This document shows positions 19,197 to 26,831 of a stretch of DNA of 64,000 nucleotides, one piece after another. A program made the position numbers and the translations under genes. Source of the DNA: Staphylococcus sp. Marseille-Q5304 (GTDB lineage Bacteria > Bacillota > Bacilli > Staphylococcales > Staphylococcaceae); contig NZ_CALSFP010000001.1 in NCBI RefSeq assembly GCF_943737015.1, forward strand, positions 992,001-1,056,000. Reading direction: 5' to 3'. Within the stretch, counting starts at the first letter, position 1; every line of letters starts with the position of its first letter. The notes below the pieces were generated by a model. That model was not told the DNA's origin. It saw nothing but the letters and a program-made list of their open reading frames with translations, and made no database searches.

Positions 19197-19949
19197 ATGA
19201 TAGGGAAGCATTATGTACTAACTGGTGGTACGAGTGGTTTAGGGTATGCTATTTTAAAGCAATTAATCGGAAAAGGGGCACACGTTACAGTATTAGCGAG
19301 AAATCCTAACAAATTAAGACAAATAAGTAGTAATCAAGTCACATTCATCAAATGTGATTTACAATTAAAACAAAATATTGTTGATTTAAAAACACATTTT
19401 TCTAATCATAAAATTGATGGCATTATTTATAGTTCAGGTGTAGGATACTTTAAATCTATTGAAGAACACAGTGAAGAAGAAATGATTGAGACTTATACAT
19501 TAAATGCAATACATTTTAATTTATTACTTTCAACTTTAAGACCTTGTTTATCTCAACATCCGACTATTGTAGGTATAGGAAGTCAATCTGCATTTTTAAC
19601 ACAAGCGCATGCAGCACATTATGGCGCAAGTAAATCAGCATTTAACCAAATATTAAATGCATTACGCATAGAACACCAAGACTATCACGTATTAACAGTA
19701 AATACGGGTCCAATCGCTACACCTTTTCATGAAAAAGCAGACCCCACTTTAAATTATGCTAAAAAATATCAACATATGATGCTCGATGCAGATGATTTAG
19801 CAATTAAAATAATTCAAGCAATGATTCATCATAAAAAAGAGATAAATGAACCTAAATGGATGCATATCATGTTAAAGGTATATAATATTGCGCCACGATT
19901 TTTCGAAAATAATTTTACTTTCTTATTCAACAATAAAAAAAGGGAGTAG
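19197..19949 (+). CDS. Short-chain dehydrogenase/reductase (YqjQ-like)
   Basis: NAD(P)-dependent oxidoreductase of 250 aa with unknown substrate. The cofactor motif TGGTSGLG is at residues 8-15, and the catalytic YGASK near 142 holds the Tyr and Lys. The C-terminus (HIMLKVYNIAPRFFENN) is amphipathic, as in YqjQ-type SDRs. The ATG at 19197 follows AAAGGGGTG. The placement between proC and the YqkF-like gene follows the B. subtilis yqjO-yqjQ order. Its stop codon falls inside a repeat-like hairpin (19942-19990), so the last few residues may come from that element. Confidence 0.85.
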   Translation: MIGKHYVLTGGTSGLGYAILKQLIGKGAHVTVLARNPNKLRQISSNQVTFIKCDLQLKQNIVDLKTHFSNHKIDGIIYSSGVGYFKSIEEHSEEEMIETYTLNAIHFNLLLSTLRPCLSQHPTIVGIGSQSAFLTQAHAAHYGASKSAFNQILNALRIEHQDYHVLTVNTGPIATPFHEKADPTLNYAKKYQHMMLDADDLAIKIIQAMIHHKKEINEPKWMHIMLKVYNIAPRFFENNFTFLFNNKKRE

Positions 19950-19990
19950 GACCGAAATCGAATTTTCTGTTAGAGATTTTGTAGTCCCAT
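19942..19990 (+). repeat. Intergenic hairpin resembling the staphylococcal GTGGGAC-type dispersed repeat
   Basis: GGGAGTAGGACCGAAATC pairs imperfectly with GATTTTGTAGTCCCAT around a 15-base loop containing GAATTTTC. From memory this resembles intergenic elements scattered in staphylococcal genomes (GTGGGACAGAAAT...TTTCGT..GTCCCAC). No second copy is present in this window, so the repeat status is an inference. Confidence 0.45.
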
Positions 19991-19996
19991 TAATTG

Positions 19997-20039
19997 AAAA
20001 AGAGTCTGAGACATTTTTTTGTCTCAGACTCTCTTTTTT
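19997..20039. terminator. Bidirectional terminator between the SDR and aldo/keto reductase genes
   Basis: AGAGTCTGAGAC (20001-20012) pairs perfectly with GTCTCAGACTCT (20021-20032), with T-runs on both strands. It serves both convergent genes. Confidence 0.9.
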
Positions 20040-20042
20040 AAT

Positions 20043-20957
20043 TTATTTTAAGTGTTGTGTATATTCTAAATTTTTAACGCGTGCACGTGCTGCTTTTACT
20101 TTTTCACGGTTGAGTTTTTTAGAGAATTCGTAGTTTTTAATATTTTCATCTAATTGTTCTACAGAGCTTGCACCTACAATGATTGCTCCTAATGCATCTT
20201 GAGAAGCTAGATAGTTAAACGTTAAAGCAGTTAAATTATTCTCAATTTCTTTAACTGATGCAATTGTTTCTCCTAGTTCTTGATAATTATAATCAAAAAT
20301 ACCGTCAGCAAATTTTGAATCTAGTGCATCATTACTTTTTGATGTTAATAAACCTTTAAATACAGGTCCTCGTGCAAGTAGTTTTACATTTTTAGCCGCT
20401 ACGTCTTCTAATAATGATTCTGGGCGATTATCAATTAAATTAAATTGGGACATTAACGTTTCTATATCACTATGTTCTAAGTAATAATTGATTACATTTG
20501 GGCGAATAGATGAGATTCCGTAAGCACGGATGGTACCTTCTTGTTTTAATTCATCGAAGGCACTAATTGTTTCATCCATTGGATCGTCAATAGTACCACC
20601 GTGTAGTTGATATAAATCTATATGATCTAAATGCAATTTACGTAAAGACTCTTTAACTGAATCTTTAATATGGGCTTTAGATGGATCCCAAAATGTAGAA
20701 CCATCATCTTGTAAATGATTACCAACTTTAGTTCCTATAACGATATCGTCTCTATTTTGATATTTTTTTAAAACATCTCCGACGATTTCTTCATTTACAC
20801 CTTTATCATAAATATCAGCTGTATCAAAATAAGTGATGCCATGATCGATTGCTCTTTCAATTATTGGTTCAGCCTGTTTTTTATCTGTACCTAGGCTCAT
20901 GCAACCAAGACCAACCTCTGAAATTTCAATACCACTTTTCAAAACATTCTTTTGCAT
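20043..20957 (-). CDS. Aldo/keto reductase (YqkF-like)
   Basis: NADPH-dependent oxidoreductase of 304 aa with a TIM-barrel fold. The catalytic tetrad is visible: D45 and Y50 in FDTADIYDKG, K77 in IGTKVG, and H119 in LYQLHGG. The C-terminal GASSVEQLDENI matches the cofactor-binding end of the family. Substrate unknown. AGGAG precedes the ATG. In B. subtilis yqkF lies next to nudF, fur and xerD, the same neighbours as here, though with different strand arrangement. Confidence 0.88.
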   Translation of the reverse strand: MQKNVLKSGIEISEVGLGCMSLGTDKKQAEPIIERAIDHGITYFDTADIYDKGVNEEIVGDVLKKYQNRDDIVIGTKVGNHLQDDGSTFWDPSKAHIKDSVKESLRKLHLDHIDLYQLHGGTIDDPMDETISAFDELKQEGTIRAYGISSIRPNVINYYLEHSDIETLMSQFNLIDNRPESLLEDVAAKNVKLLARGPVFKGLLTSKSNDALDSKFADGIFDYNYQELGETIASVKEIENNLTALTFNYLASQDALGAIIVGASSVEQLDENIKNYEFSKKLNREKVKAARARVKNLEYTQHLK

Positions 20958-21141
20958 GTCTTTTCTCCTTTCGATACACTAAAATCATAAAGATTATTTA
21001 AATTTGTTTACCATTTTATTGTACCTGTTTATTTCGCCAAGAAAACATTATATAAATACATAATTTGATTATATAATCTGCCTCCATAAAGCGACAACAT
21101 ATTAATTTTAACAATAACATTAAATAAATAAAAGGAACGTG

Positions 21142-21690
21142 ATGACAATGGAACTCTTCGAAAAAACTTTAAAACGTACACCTATCTATCAAGGAAGTAT
21201 TATAGATTTAGAAGTACATGATGTAGCTCTACCAGATGGCAAAGAATCAAAACGAGAATTAATATTTCATAATGGGGCAGTTGCAGTTTGTGCGATAACT
21301 CCTGAATCTGAGGTTATATTTGTAAAACAATTCCGTAAGCCAGCTGAGAAACCGTTGTTAGAAATACCTGCCGGTAAATTAGAAAAAGGCGAGGAACGAG
21401 AAGCAGCAGCAAAAAGAGAGTTAGAAGAAGAAACGGGATATATTGCAGAGAACTTAGAACTCATTGCGGAAATGTATGGGTCTCCTGGATATTCAAATGA
21501 AAAAGTAACGATTTATTTAGCGAAAGATTTAAAAACAGGTGAAATGCATTTAGATGAAGACGAATTTATCAACTTAGAAACATATTCACTTGAAGAATTA
21601 AAACAATTATTAGATGACAATGAAGTGGAAGATGCTAAAACCATCATAGCTATTCAACATTTATTGCTTAATTATAATCATTTTAAATAA
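21142..21690 (+). CDS. nudF: ADP-ribose pyrophosphatase (Nudix hydrolase)
   Basis: Hydrolyses ADP-ribose to AMP and ribose 5-phosphate. The complete Nudix box (G-x5-E-x7-RE-x2-EE-x-G) is at about residues 78-99 (GKLEKGEE...RELEEETG). It has 182 aa from the ATG at 21142, which lies 5 nt after AAAGGA; the ATG at 21148 is also possible. It is upstream of fur, separated by about 100 bases holding two palindromes and no clear terminator, so some read-through into fur is likely. Confidence 0.9.
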   Translation: MTMELFEKTLKRTPIYQGSIIDLEVHDVALPDGKESKRELIFHNGAVAVCAITPESEVIFVKQFRKPAEKPLLEIPAGKLEKGEEREAAAKRELEEETGYIAENLELIAEMYGSPGYSNEKVTIYLAKDLKTGEMHLDEDEFINLETYSLEELKQLLDDNEVEDAKTIIAIQHLLLNYNHFK

Positions 21691-21704
21691 AAATAGGCCT
21701 GTAC

Positions 21705-21720
21705 TTGATAATCTTATCAA
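21705..21720. promoter_or_regulatory. Perfect palindrome TTGATAA-TC-TTATCAA
   Basis: A 16-bp perfect inverted repeat downstream of nudF and upstream of fur. It is one base shorter than the Fur/PerR-type 7-1-7 motif TGATAATnATTATCA. No T-tract follows, so it is unlikely to be a terminator. Confidence 0.5.
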
Positions 21721-21762
21721 TTACTGGTAATTTATAGTTATAAATCATTCGACAAATTAAAA

Positions 21763-21777
21763 TGATTATAATTATTA
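21763..21777. promoter_or_regulatory. Fur-box-like site overlapping the fur -10
   Basis: The 15 bases TGATTATAATTATTA match the 7-1-7 Fur box TGATAATnATTATCA at 12 of 14 defined positions. The embedded TATAAT (21767-21772) looks like the -10 element of fur, so Fur binding here would block its own promoter. An AATCATT half-site at 21743-21749 inverts AATGATT at 21761-21767. Confidence 0.6.
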
Positions 21778-21794
21778 GTAGAGGTGAAGCTTCC

Positions 21795-22241
21795 GTGGAA
21801 GAACGTTTAAATCGCGTGAAGCAACAATTACAGCAGTCATCTTATAAATTAACGCCACAAAGAGAGGCGACATTAAGAGTCTTAATTGAAAACGAAAAAG
21901 ATCATTTAAGTGCTGAGGATGTATATTTGAAAGTAAAAGATAAAGCGCCTGAAATTGGCTTAGCGACTGTATACCGTACACTTGAATTACTTGCAGAACT
22001 AAAGGTAGTCGACAAGATTAATTTCGGTGATGGCGTCTCTCGTTTTGATTTAAGAAAAGAAGGTGCGAAGCATTTTCACCACCATCTCGTTTGTATGGAA
22101 TGCGGTAAAGTTGAAGAAATTGAAGAAGACTTGTTACCTAAAGTTGAAGAAAAGGTCGAACATGATTTCAACTTTCGTATAACTGATCACCGTTTAACAT
22201 TTCATGGTGTTTGTTCAGATTGTCAATCTAAAGGAAAGTAA
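21795..22241 (+). CDS. fur: Ferric uptake regulator Fur
   Basis: Iron-dependent repressor of 148 aa. The N-terminal winged helix carries LTPQREATLRVL and GLATVYRTLELL. The dimerisation and metal domain has HFHHHLVCMECGKVEEI with the structural zinc CxxC, and a second CxxC in CSDCQSKGK. The GTG start at 21795 follows AGAGGTGAAG and gives the N-terminus MEERLNRVKQQLQQ expected of staphylococcal Fur, as opposed to PerR or Zur. A Fur-like box overlaps its promoter. It lies before xerD as in B. subtilis. Confidence 0.94.
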   Translation: MEERLNRVKQQLQQSSYKLTPQREATLRVLIENEKDHLSAEDVYLKVKDKAPEIGLATVYRTLELLAELKVVDKINFGDGVSRFDLRKEGAKHFHHHLVCMECGKVEEIEEDLLPKVEEKVEHDFNFRITDHRLTFHGVCSDCQSKGK

Positions 22242-22246
22242 ATACG

Positions 22247-22333
22247 ATGAATAAGGATAGGATAGAGACTCAAATTACTCATGACTACTCAGTGTGGTAA
22301 TCACGTGGTTAATTATCGTCCAACCTTATCATC
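22247..22333 (+). other. Candidate structured element between fur and xerD
   Basis: GATGaATAAGG (22247-22257) pairs with CCTTATCATC (22324-22333), closing a 66-base interior that can fold further: GGA with TCC, AATTA with TAATT, and GACTAC with GGTAATC with one mismatch. No T-tract follows, so it is not a standard terminator. It could be a structured 5' leader of xerD, a processed 3' UTR of fur, or a small RNA. Hand folding only. Confidence 0.4.
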
Positions 22334-22400
22334 TATGCTATAGATTTGAAGTATAATCCAAATTGAGAATTGCTCTAATTGGTAAAGGTGAGGCGATAAC

Positions 22401-23288
22401 GTGAATGTTATTATAGAAGAATATTTGAAATTTATCCAATTGGAAAAGGGATTGAGCGCAAATACAATCGGTGCATATAAAAGAGATTTAAAAAAGTATC
22501 AGTCTTTTCTAGAAGAACAAAATATTAGCCATATCGATTTTGTTGATCGACAAACGATTCAGCAGAGTTTAGGTTACTTGCAAGACCAAGGTATCTCAGC
22601 AAAATCACTTGCACGTTTTATTTCGACGATACGTAGTTTTCATCAATTTGCACTTAGAGAGAAATATGCTGCGAAAGATCCTACTGTTCTGATTGAAACG
22701 CCTAAATATGATAAAAAGTTACCAGACGTATTAGAAGTAGACGAAGTACTCGCATTGTTAGAAGCTCCAGATTTATCTAAAAATAATGGCTACCGAGATC
22801 GAACGATGTTAGAACTACTCTATGCCACAGGTATGAGGGTGTCAGAACTCATCCAAATAAAAGTTGAGGATGTCAATATTATTATGGGATTTGTTAAGGT
22901 CTTTGGTAAGGGAAACAAAGAACGAATTGTTCCATTAGGTGAAACAGTGATAGATTATCTTGAAACTTATATGGAAACAGTGAGACCACAGTTGTTGAAA
23001 AAAACAGTAACCGATACATTATTTTTAAATATGCATGGGAAACCCTTATCAAGACAAGCTTTGTGGAAAATGATTAAACAAAACGGTATCAAAGCACAAA
23101 TTTATAAAACACTTACACCACATACCTTAAGACATTCCTTTGCAACTCACTTATTAGAAAATGGCGCAGATTTACGTGCCGTTCAAGAAATGTTAGGCCA
23201 TTCTGATATTTCTACAACACAATTGTACACACATGTATCAAAATCACAAATACGAAAAATGTATAATGCTTACCATCCACGTGCTTAA
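22401..23288 (+). CDS. xerD: Tyrosine recombinase XerD
   Basis: Site-specific recombinase (295 aa) that resolves chromosome dimers at dif with XerC. The N-terminal SAM-like core-binding domain is at 1-85. The catalytic domain has R146 in GMRVSEL, a Lys in GKGNKERIVPL, HTLRHSFATH near 241, LGHSDISTTQLYTH near 265, and the nucleophilic Tyr near 276. It starts with GTG after AAAGGTGAGG. Chromosomal context and the absence of mobile genes argue against an integrase of a mobile element. Confidence 0.94.
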   Translation: MNVIIEEYLKFIQLEKGLSANTIGAYKRDLKKYQSFLEEQNISHIDFVDRQTIQQSLGYLQDQGISAKSLARFISTIRSFHQFALREKYAAKDPTVLIETPKYDKKLPDVLEVDEVLALLEAPDLSKNNGYRDRTMLELLYATGMRVSELIQIKVEDVNIIMGFVKVFGKGNKERIVPLGETVIDYLETYMETVRPQLLKKTVTDTLFLNMHGKPLSRQALWKMIKQNGIKAQIYKTLTPHTLRHSFATHLLENGADLRAVQEMLGHSDISTTQLYTHVSKSQIRKMYNAYHPRA

Positions 23289-23330
23289 ACACAGATTCGT
23301 CCAGTAAATAACGAGTCTGTGTTTTATTGT
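23289..23330 (+). terminator. Terminator of xerD
   Basis: ACACAGATTCG (23289-23299) pairs with CGAGTCTGTGT (23312-23322), followed by TTTTATTGTTT. The complement may also help end the convergent DUF309 gene. Confidence 0.75.
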
Positions 23331-23386
23331 TTAGATTTTCAGTTGAACCTCATCATTCATGCAAATATTACTGTTTATCTAAGCCG

Positions 23387-23902
23387 TCATTTATTATTTT
23401 GGCGGTTTTGTTGTCTTTCCATCAAGGCGTAATGACGCGCACGATGTACTTCAGTTCTATCACGCTCTAAATGGTGGTTTATAATATAACTATCAACAGC
23501 CGGTTCCACATTAAATGTAAAATCAGGATAATGTTTTATAATTAAACAAACCATATCTTCTGTTAGAGGCAAATGCACGGGTTCGAATGGTTGTTTACGC
23601 TCGATATTAAATATAAGTTGCTGAATCTCGCTCCGATATTCCTCTAACTTTAATCCTAAATGTACTTCTTTATCAAATAGGTTGATGATGCTCAATGCTT
23701 TTTGTGCCGATCTTTTTGCGCCAACTGTATTACCTCTTCGATAATGATAACAAGCAGTTGAAAATAAGATTAAACTCACCACATCATCTTCTTTACTATA
23801 TCGAGGTTGCGCTTTCCACGCTTCTTCTAATATATCGTGACATAGAAAGTAATGTTGATTGATATGAAATTGATAATAAAATTCTATTAATGCTTGTTCC
23901 AT
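23387..23902 (-). CDS. DUF309 family protein
   Basis: A 171-aa helical protein of unknown function. The motif YFLCHDILEEAWK (residues about 18-30) is the DUF309 signature His-x-x-x-Glu-Glu-x-Trp. The tail is basic and Gln/Arg-rich (MERQQNRQ). It is divergent from scpA with a 92-base shared promoter region containing a 17-bp dyad, so the two may be regulated together. No enzymatic role can be inferred. Confidence 0.82.
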   Translation of the reverse strand: MEQALIEFYYQFHINQHYFLCHDILEEAWKAQPRYSKEDDVVSLILFSTACYHYRRGNTVGAKRSAQKALSIINLFDKEVHLGLKLEEYRSEIQQLIFNIERKQPFEPVHLPLTEDMVCLIIKHYPDFTFNVEPAVDSYIINHHLERDRTEVHRARHYALMERQQNRQNNK

Positions 23903-23924
23903 TGTTAAACCGCTCCAAATTTAA

Positions 23925-23949
23925 ATGTTTACTATAAACATGCTATAAT
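23925..23949 (+). promoter_or_regulatory. scpA promoter with a 17-bp dyad
   Basis: TGCTATAAT (23941-23949) is an extended -10. The 17 bases before and touching it, ATGTTTA-CTA-TAAACAT (23925-23941), form a perfect inverted repeat that covers the spacer between the divergent DUF309 and scpA genes. Confidence 0.5.
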
Positions 23950-23994
23950 ATTTTAGTGAAAAACGCACATAACTAGTAATTTGAGGTTGATAAA

Positions 23995-24726
23995 ATGTAT
24001 GAAGTCAAATTAGATGCCTTTAATGGACCTTTAGATTTATTATTGCATCTTATACAAAAGTACGAAATTGATATTTATGATATACCTATGAAATCTTTGA
24101 CAGCGCAATATATGCAATATATACACGAAATGAATCATCTAGAAATAAACATAGCTAGTGAATATTTGGTCATGGCATCTGAATTATTGATGATTAAAAG
24201 TAAAATGCTTCTACCTCAAATGGCTGAAGCCGAAGACCTTGAGGATGACCCTCGTGAAGATTTGGTCGAAAGGCTAATTGAATATCAAAATTATAAGGAA
24301 TATACAGAAATATTACATGAACATCGCTTAGAACGCGAACACTACTATTCAAAACATCCAACAGACTTATCTGCTATTGAAACGACCGAACAATGGGATG
24401 AAAATCAAACTATTGATTTGACTGAACTTATCATCGCTTATCAAAAAGTTAAAAATAGAGTTGAATTTAATAAGCCTAAAACAGTAGAAATACACAAAGA
24501 AACATTTACGATTCAACAAGCAACATCACAGGTTCATACAAGATTGAAAGAAGAAGCTTCCTTTAATTTTTTCAGTTTGTTTAACTTTACAGAACCCATT
24601 GAATTTGTAGTCACACACTTTCTAGCTATTTTAGAAATGTCAAAATCAGGCATCGTAAATATAGAACAAGTGAAGAGTTTTGAAGACATCAATATCGTTA
24701 GAGGAGTTAACTATGGCATTGAATGA
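23995..24726 (+). CDS. scpA: Segregation and condensation protein A (kleisin)
   Basis: Kleisin subunit of the SMC-ScpA-ScpB condensin (243 aa), which organises the chromosome near the origin. The N-terminal [19 protein letters not shown] (10-28) is the SMC neck-binding helix signature, followed by [19 protein letters not shown]. The C-terminal winged helix (about 160-243) contacts the SMC head. GAGG lies 9 bases before the ATG. It overlaps scpB by 14 nt. Confidence 0.95.
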   Translation: MYEVKLDAFNGPLDLLLHLIQKYEIDIYDIPMKSLTAQYMQYIHEMNHLEINIASEYLVMASELLMIKSKMLLPQMAEAEDLEDDPREDLVERLIEYQNYKEYTEILHEHRLEREHYYSKHPTDLSAIETTEQWDENQTIDLTELIIAYQKVKNRVEFNKPKTVEIHKETFTIQQATSQVHTRLKEEASFNFFSLFNFTEPIEFVVTHFLAILEMSKSGIVNIEQVKSFEDINIVRGVNYGIE

Positions 24727-25261
24727 CACAGGTAAATTAGAAGCTTTATTATACACTGCAGGTGACGAAGGTTTAGATGAAACCCAAATATTAGATATAC
24801 TAGAAATAGACCAACAAATACTAACTGAATTGGTTGAAGATTTTACATCTCCAGGTCTATGTATACAACATTTCGGAAATACTTATGTATTAACGACGAA
24901 AAAGGAAGCTTCAAGTTATATTGAACTTCTCGTTCAACAAAAAGCCAAAATGAAATTATCACAAGCTGCGATGGAAACTTTATCAATAATTGCTTACAAC
25001 CAGCCTGTTTCAAGAAGTGATGTAGAAATGATTAGAGGCATTAATTCTGATGGCGCTGTAAAAACTTTGATCGCAAGAGGTATGGTAGAGGCTAAAAATG
25101 AAACTGACTCCAGAAGTCAGCAACTTTATACTACAGAATTATTCTTAAATATATTTGGAATTGAAAAACTAGAAGATCTCCCTACAACTGAAGAAGATGA
25201 AGCAGAAATTGAAGATTTCTTTAGTAACTTAGTAAATCAAAAAGGAGAAAATGATGAATAA
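24713..25261 (+). CDS. scpB: Segregation and condensation protein B
   Basis: Partner of ScpA (182 aa), a dimer of tandem winged-helix domains. [15 protein letters not shown] (residues 9-23) and [16 protein letters not shown] near 95 are family signatures. The C-terminus is acidic. The ATG at 24713 has GAGGAG at 24701, inside scpA, so translation is coupled. It overlaps rluB by 8 nt. A longer upstream frame has no ribosome site. Confidence 0.95.
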   Translation: MALNDTGKLEALLYTAGDEGLDETQILDILEIDQQILTELVEDFTSPGLCIQHFGNTYVLTTKKEASSYIELLVQQKAKMKLSQAAMETLSIIAYNQPVSRSDVEMIRGINSDGAVKTLIARGMVEAKNETDSRSQQLYTTELFLNIFGIEKLEDLPTTEEDEAEIEDFFSNLVNQKGENDE

Positions 25262-25994
25262 AGAACAAGAAAGATTACAAAAACGTATTGCAAATAGTGG
25301 CTATACTTCACGCCGTAAAGCAGAAACTTTAATAGCAGAAGGAAAAGTTAAAGTGAACGGGCAAACAGTAACAGAATTAGGTACCAAAGTACGTCCATCA
25401 GACACTGTTGAAGTTGAAGGCGTGAAAATTGAACAAGAAGATAAAATTTATATTTTATTTTATAAACCGTCACAAGTTATAACAAGTGTCTCAGATGACA
25501 AAGGTAGAACAGTAGTCACAGATTACTTTAAACAACTCGAAACACGTATTTATCCAGTGGGTCGTTTAGATTATGACACTTCTGGATTATTGCTACTTAC
25601 TAATGATGGAGATTTCACAAATTTAATGACGCACCCACGTTACAAAATTCAAAAAAAATATGTTGCAAAGCTGAAAGGTTATTTAATGCGTGAAGAAGTG
25701 AAATCGCTAGAACGTGGCATTCAATTAGAGGACGGAATGACACAACCAGCAGCAGTAAAAATTAAAAGTCAAGACAAAGAAAAAAATACGACGCTGGTTG
25801 AAATCACAATTTCTGAAGGAAGAAATAGACAAGTGCGTCGTATGTTTGAACACTTTGGCTACCAAGTATCAAAATTGCAGCGTATTGAATTTGGACCTTT
25901 AAATTTAAAAGGTTTAAACGCCGGTGATGGAAGAGTTTTAACACCACATGAAGTAAAGATTATGCGTCAACTTGCAGAGCATGGAAATAAGTAG
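25254..25994 (+). CDS. rluB: 23S rRNA pseudouridine synthase RluB
   Basis: Makes a pseudouridine in 23S rRNA (the position equivalent to 2605 in E. coli). An S4 RNA-binding domain (about 7-55, [18 protein letters not shown]) is followed by the synthase domain with the catalytic [11 protein letters not shown] (103-113, Asp106). The ATG at 25254 is 6 nt from AGGAG; the ATG at 25251 would be only 3 nt away. It has 246 aa and is last in scpA-scpB-rluB. Confidence 0.92.
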   Translation: MNKEQERLQKRIANSGYTSRRKAETLIAEGKVKVNGQTVTELGTKVRPSDTVEVEGVKIEQEDKIYILFYKPSQVITSVSDDKGRTVVTDYFKQLETRIYPVGRLDYDTSGLLLLTNDGDFTNLMTHPRYKIQKKYVAKLKGYLMREEVKSLERGIQLEDGMTQPAAVKIKSQDKEKNTTLVEITISEGRNRQVRRMFEHFGYQVSKLQRIEFGPLNLKGLNAGDGRVLTPHEVKIMRQLAEHGNK

Positions 25995-26054
25995 AGAAAT
26001 ATTGAGAAAAAATTCACAAACTTTCTATAGAAACCACTTTTTTGAAATAACCTA

Positions 26055-26063
26055 TGATATAAT
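26055..26063 (+). promoter_or_regulatory. Extended -10 promoter for srrAB
   Basis: TGATATAAT is a perfect extended -10, about 43 bases before the srrA start. The -35 position holds a non-consensus sequence. Confidence 0.5.
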
Positions 26064-26105
26064 TAAGTAGAAATAGAAAGTTAGCACTGTGGGAGGGCAT
26101 AAGTT

Positions 26106-26831
26106 ATGTCAAATTTAATATTAATCGTCGATGATGAAGATCGAATCCGCAGATTAATGAAATTATATTTAGAACGAGAATCTTTTGAAATAGACGAAGC
26201 AAGAGACGGAAACGAAGCTTATAAAAAAGCGATGGAAAATGATTACGCATGCATTTTATTAGACCTTATGTTACCAGAAATGGATGGTATCATGGTTGCT
26301 TCCAAACTCAGAGAGCATAAAGACACTCCAATAATTATGCTAACTGCTAAAGGTGAAGAAACGAATCGTGTTGAAGGATTTGAATCAGGGGCAGATGATT
26401 ATATCGTTAAGCCATTTTCACCTCGTGAAGTAGTGCTACGTGTTAAAGCACTTTTACGTCGTACACAAGTGGGGCATACTGAACAAAGTGAACCACACGC
26501 AAGAGATTTAATTGAATTTGAACACTTGACGATTGATAATGATGCGCATCGCGTTTTAGCTGATGAAAAGCAAGTCAATTTAACACCTAAAGAATACGAA
26601 CTACTCATTTATTTAGCTAAGACACCAAACAAAGTATTTGATCGAGAACAATTATTGAAAGAAGTTTGGTACTATGAGTTCTACGGAGACTTGCGTACTG
26701 TAGATACTCATGTTAAAAGATTAAGAGAAAAATTAAATCGCGTGTCAGAAGACGCTGCTTCAATGATACAGACCGTTTGGGGCGTCGGTTATAAATTTGA
26801 GGTTAAATCAGATGATGAATCGCTTGAATAA
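26106..26831 (+). CDS. srrA: Response regulator SrrA (ResD-like)
   Basis: OmpR-family regulator (241 aa) of the staphylococcal respiratory response. The receiver domain has the acidic pair in VDDED, the phospho-acceptor D53 in LLDLMLPEMDG, a conserved Thr in MLTAK and a Lys in YIVKPFSP. The C-terminal winged helix carries LTPKEYELLIYLA and the wing VWGVGYKFE. It regulates anaerobic and nitrosative-stress genes and virulence in S. aureus; the targets here are inferred. It overlaps srrB by 20 nt. Confidence 0.95.
   Translation: MSNLILIVDDEDRIRRLMKLYLERESFEIDEARDGNEAYKKAMENDYACILLDLMLPEMDGIMVASKLREHKDTPIIMLTAKGEETNRVEGFESGADDYIVKPFSPREVVLRVKALLRRTQVGHTEQSEPHARDLIEFEHLTIDNDAHRVLADEKQVNLTPKEYELLIYLAKTPNKVFDREQLLKEVWYYEFYGDLRTVDTHVKRLREKLNRVSEDAASMIQTVWGVGYKFEVKSDDESLE

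Noticed and set aside
22401..23288. Tyrosine recombinase as a sign of an integrated element
   Set aside because: It is XerD in its usual chromosomal context after fur, and no attachment sites or mobile genes flank it.
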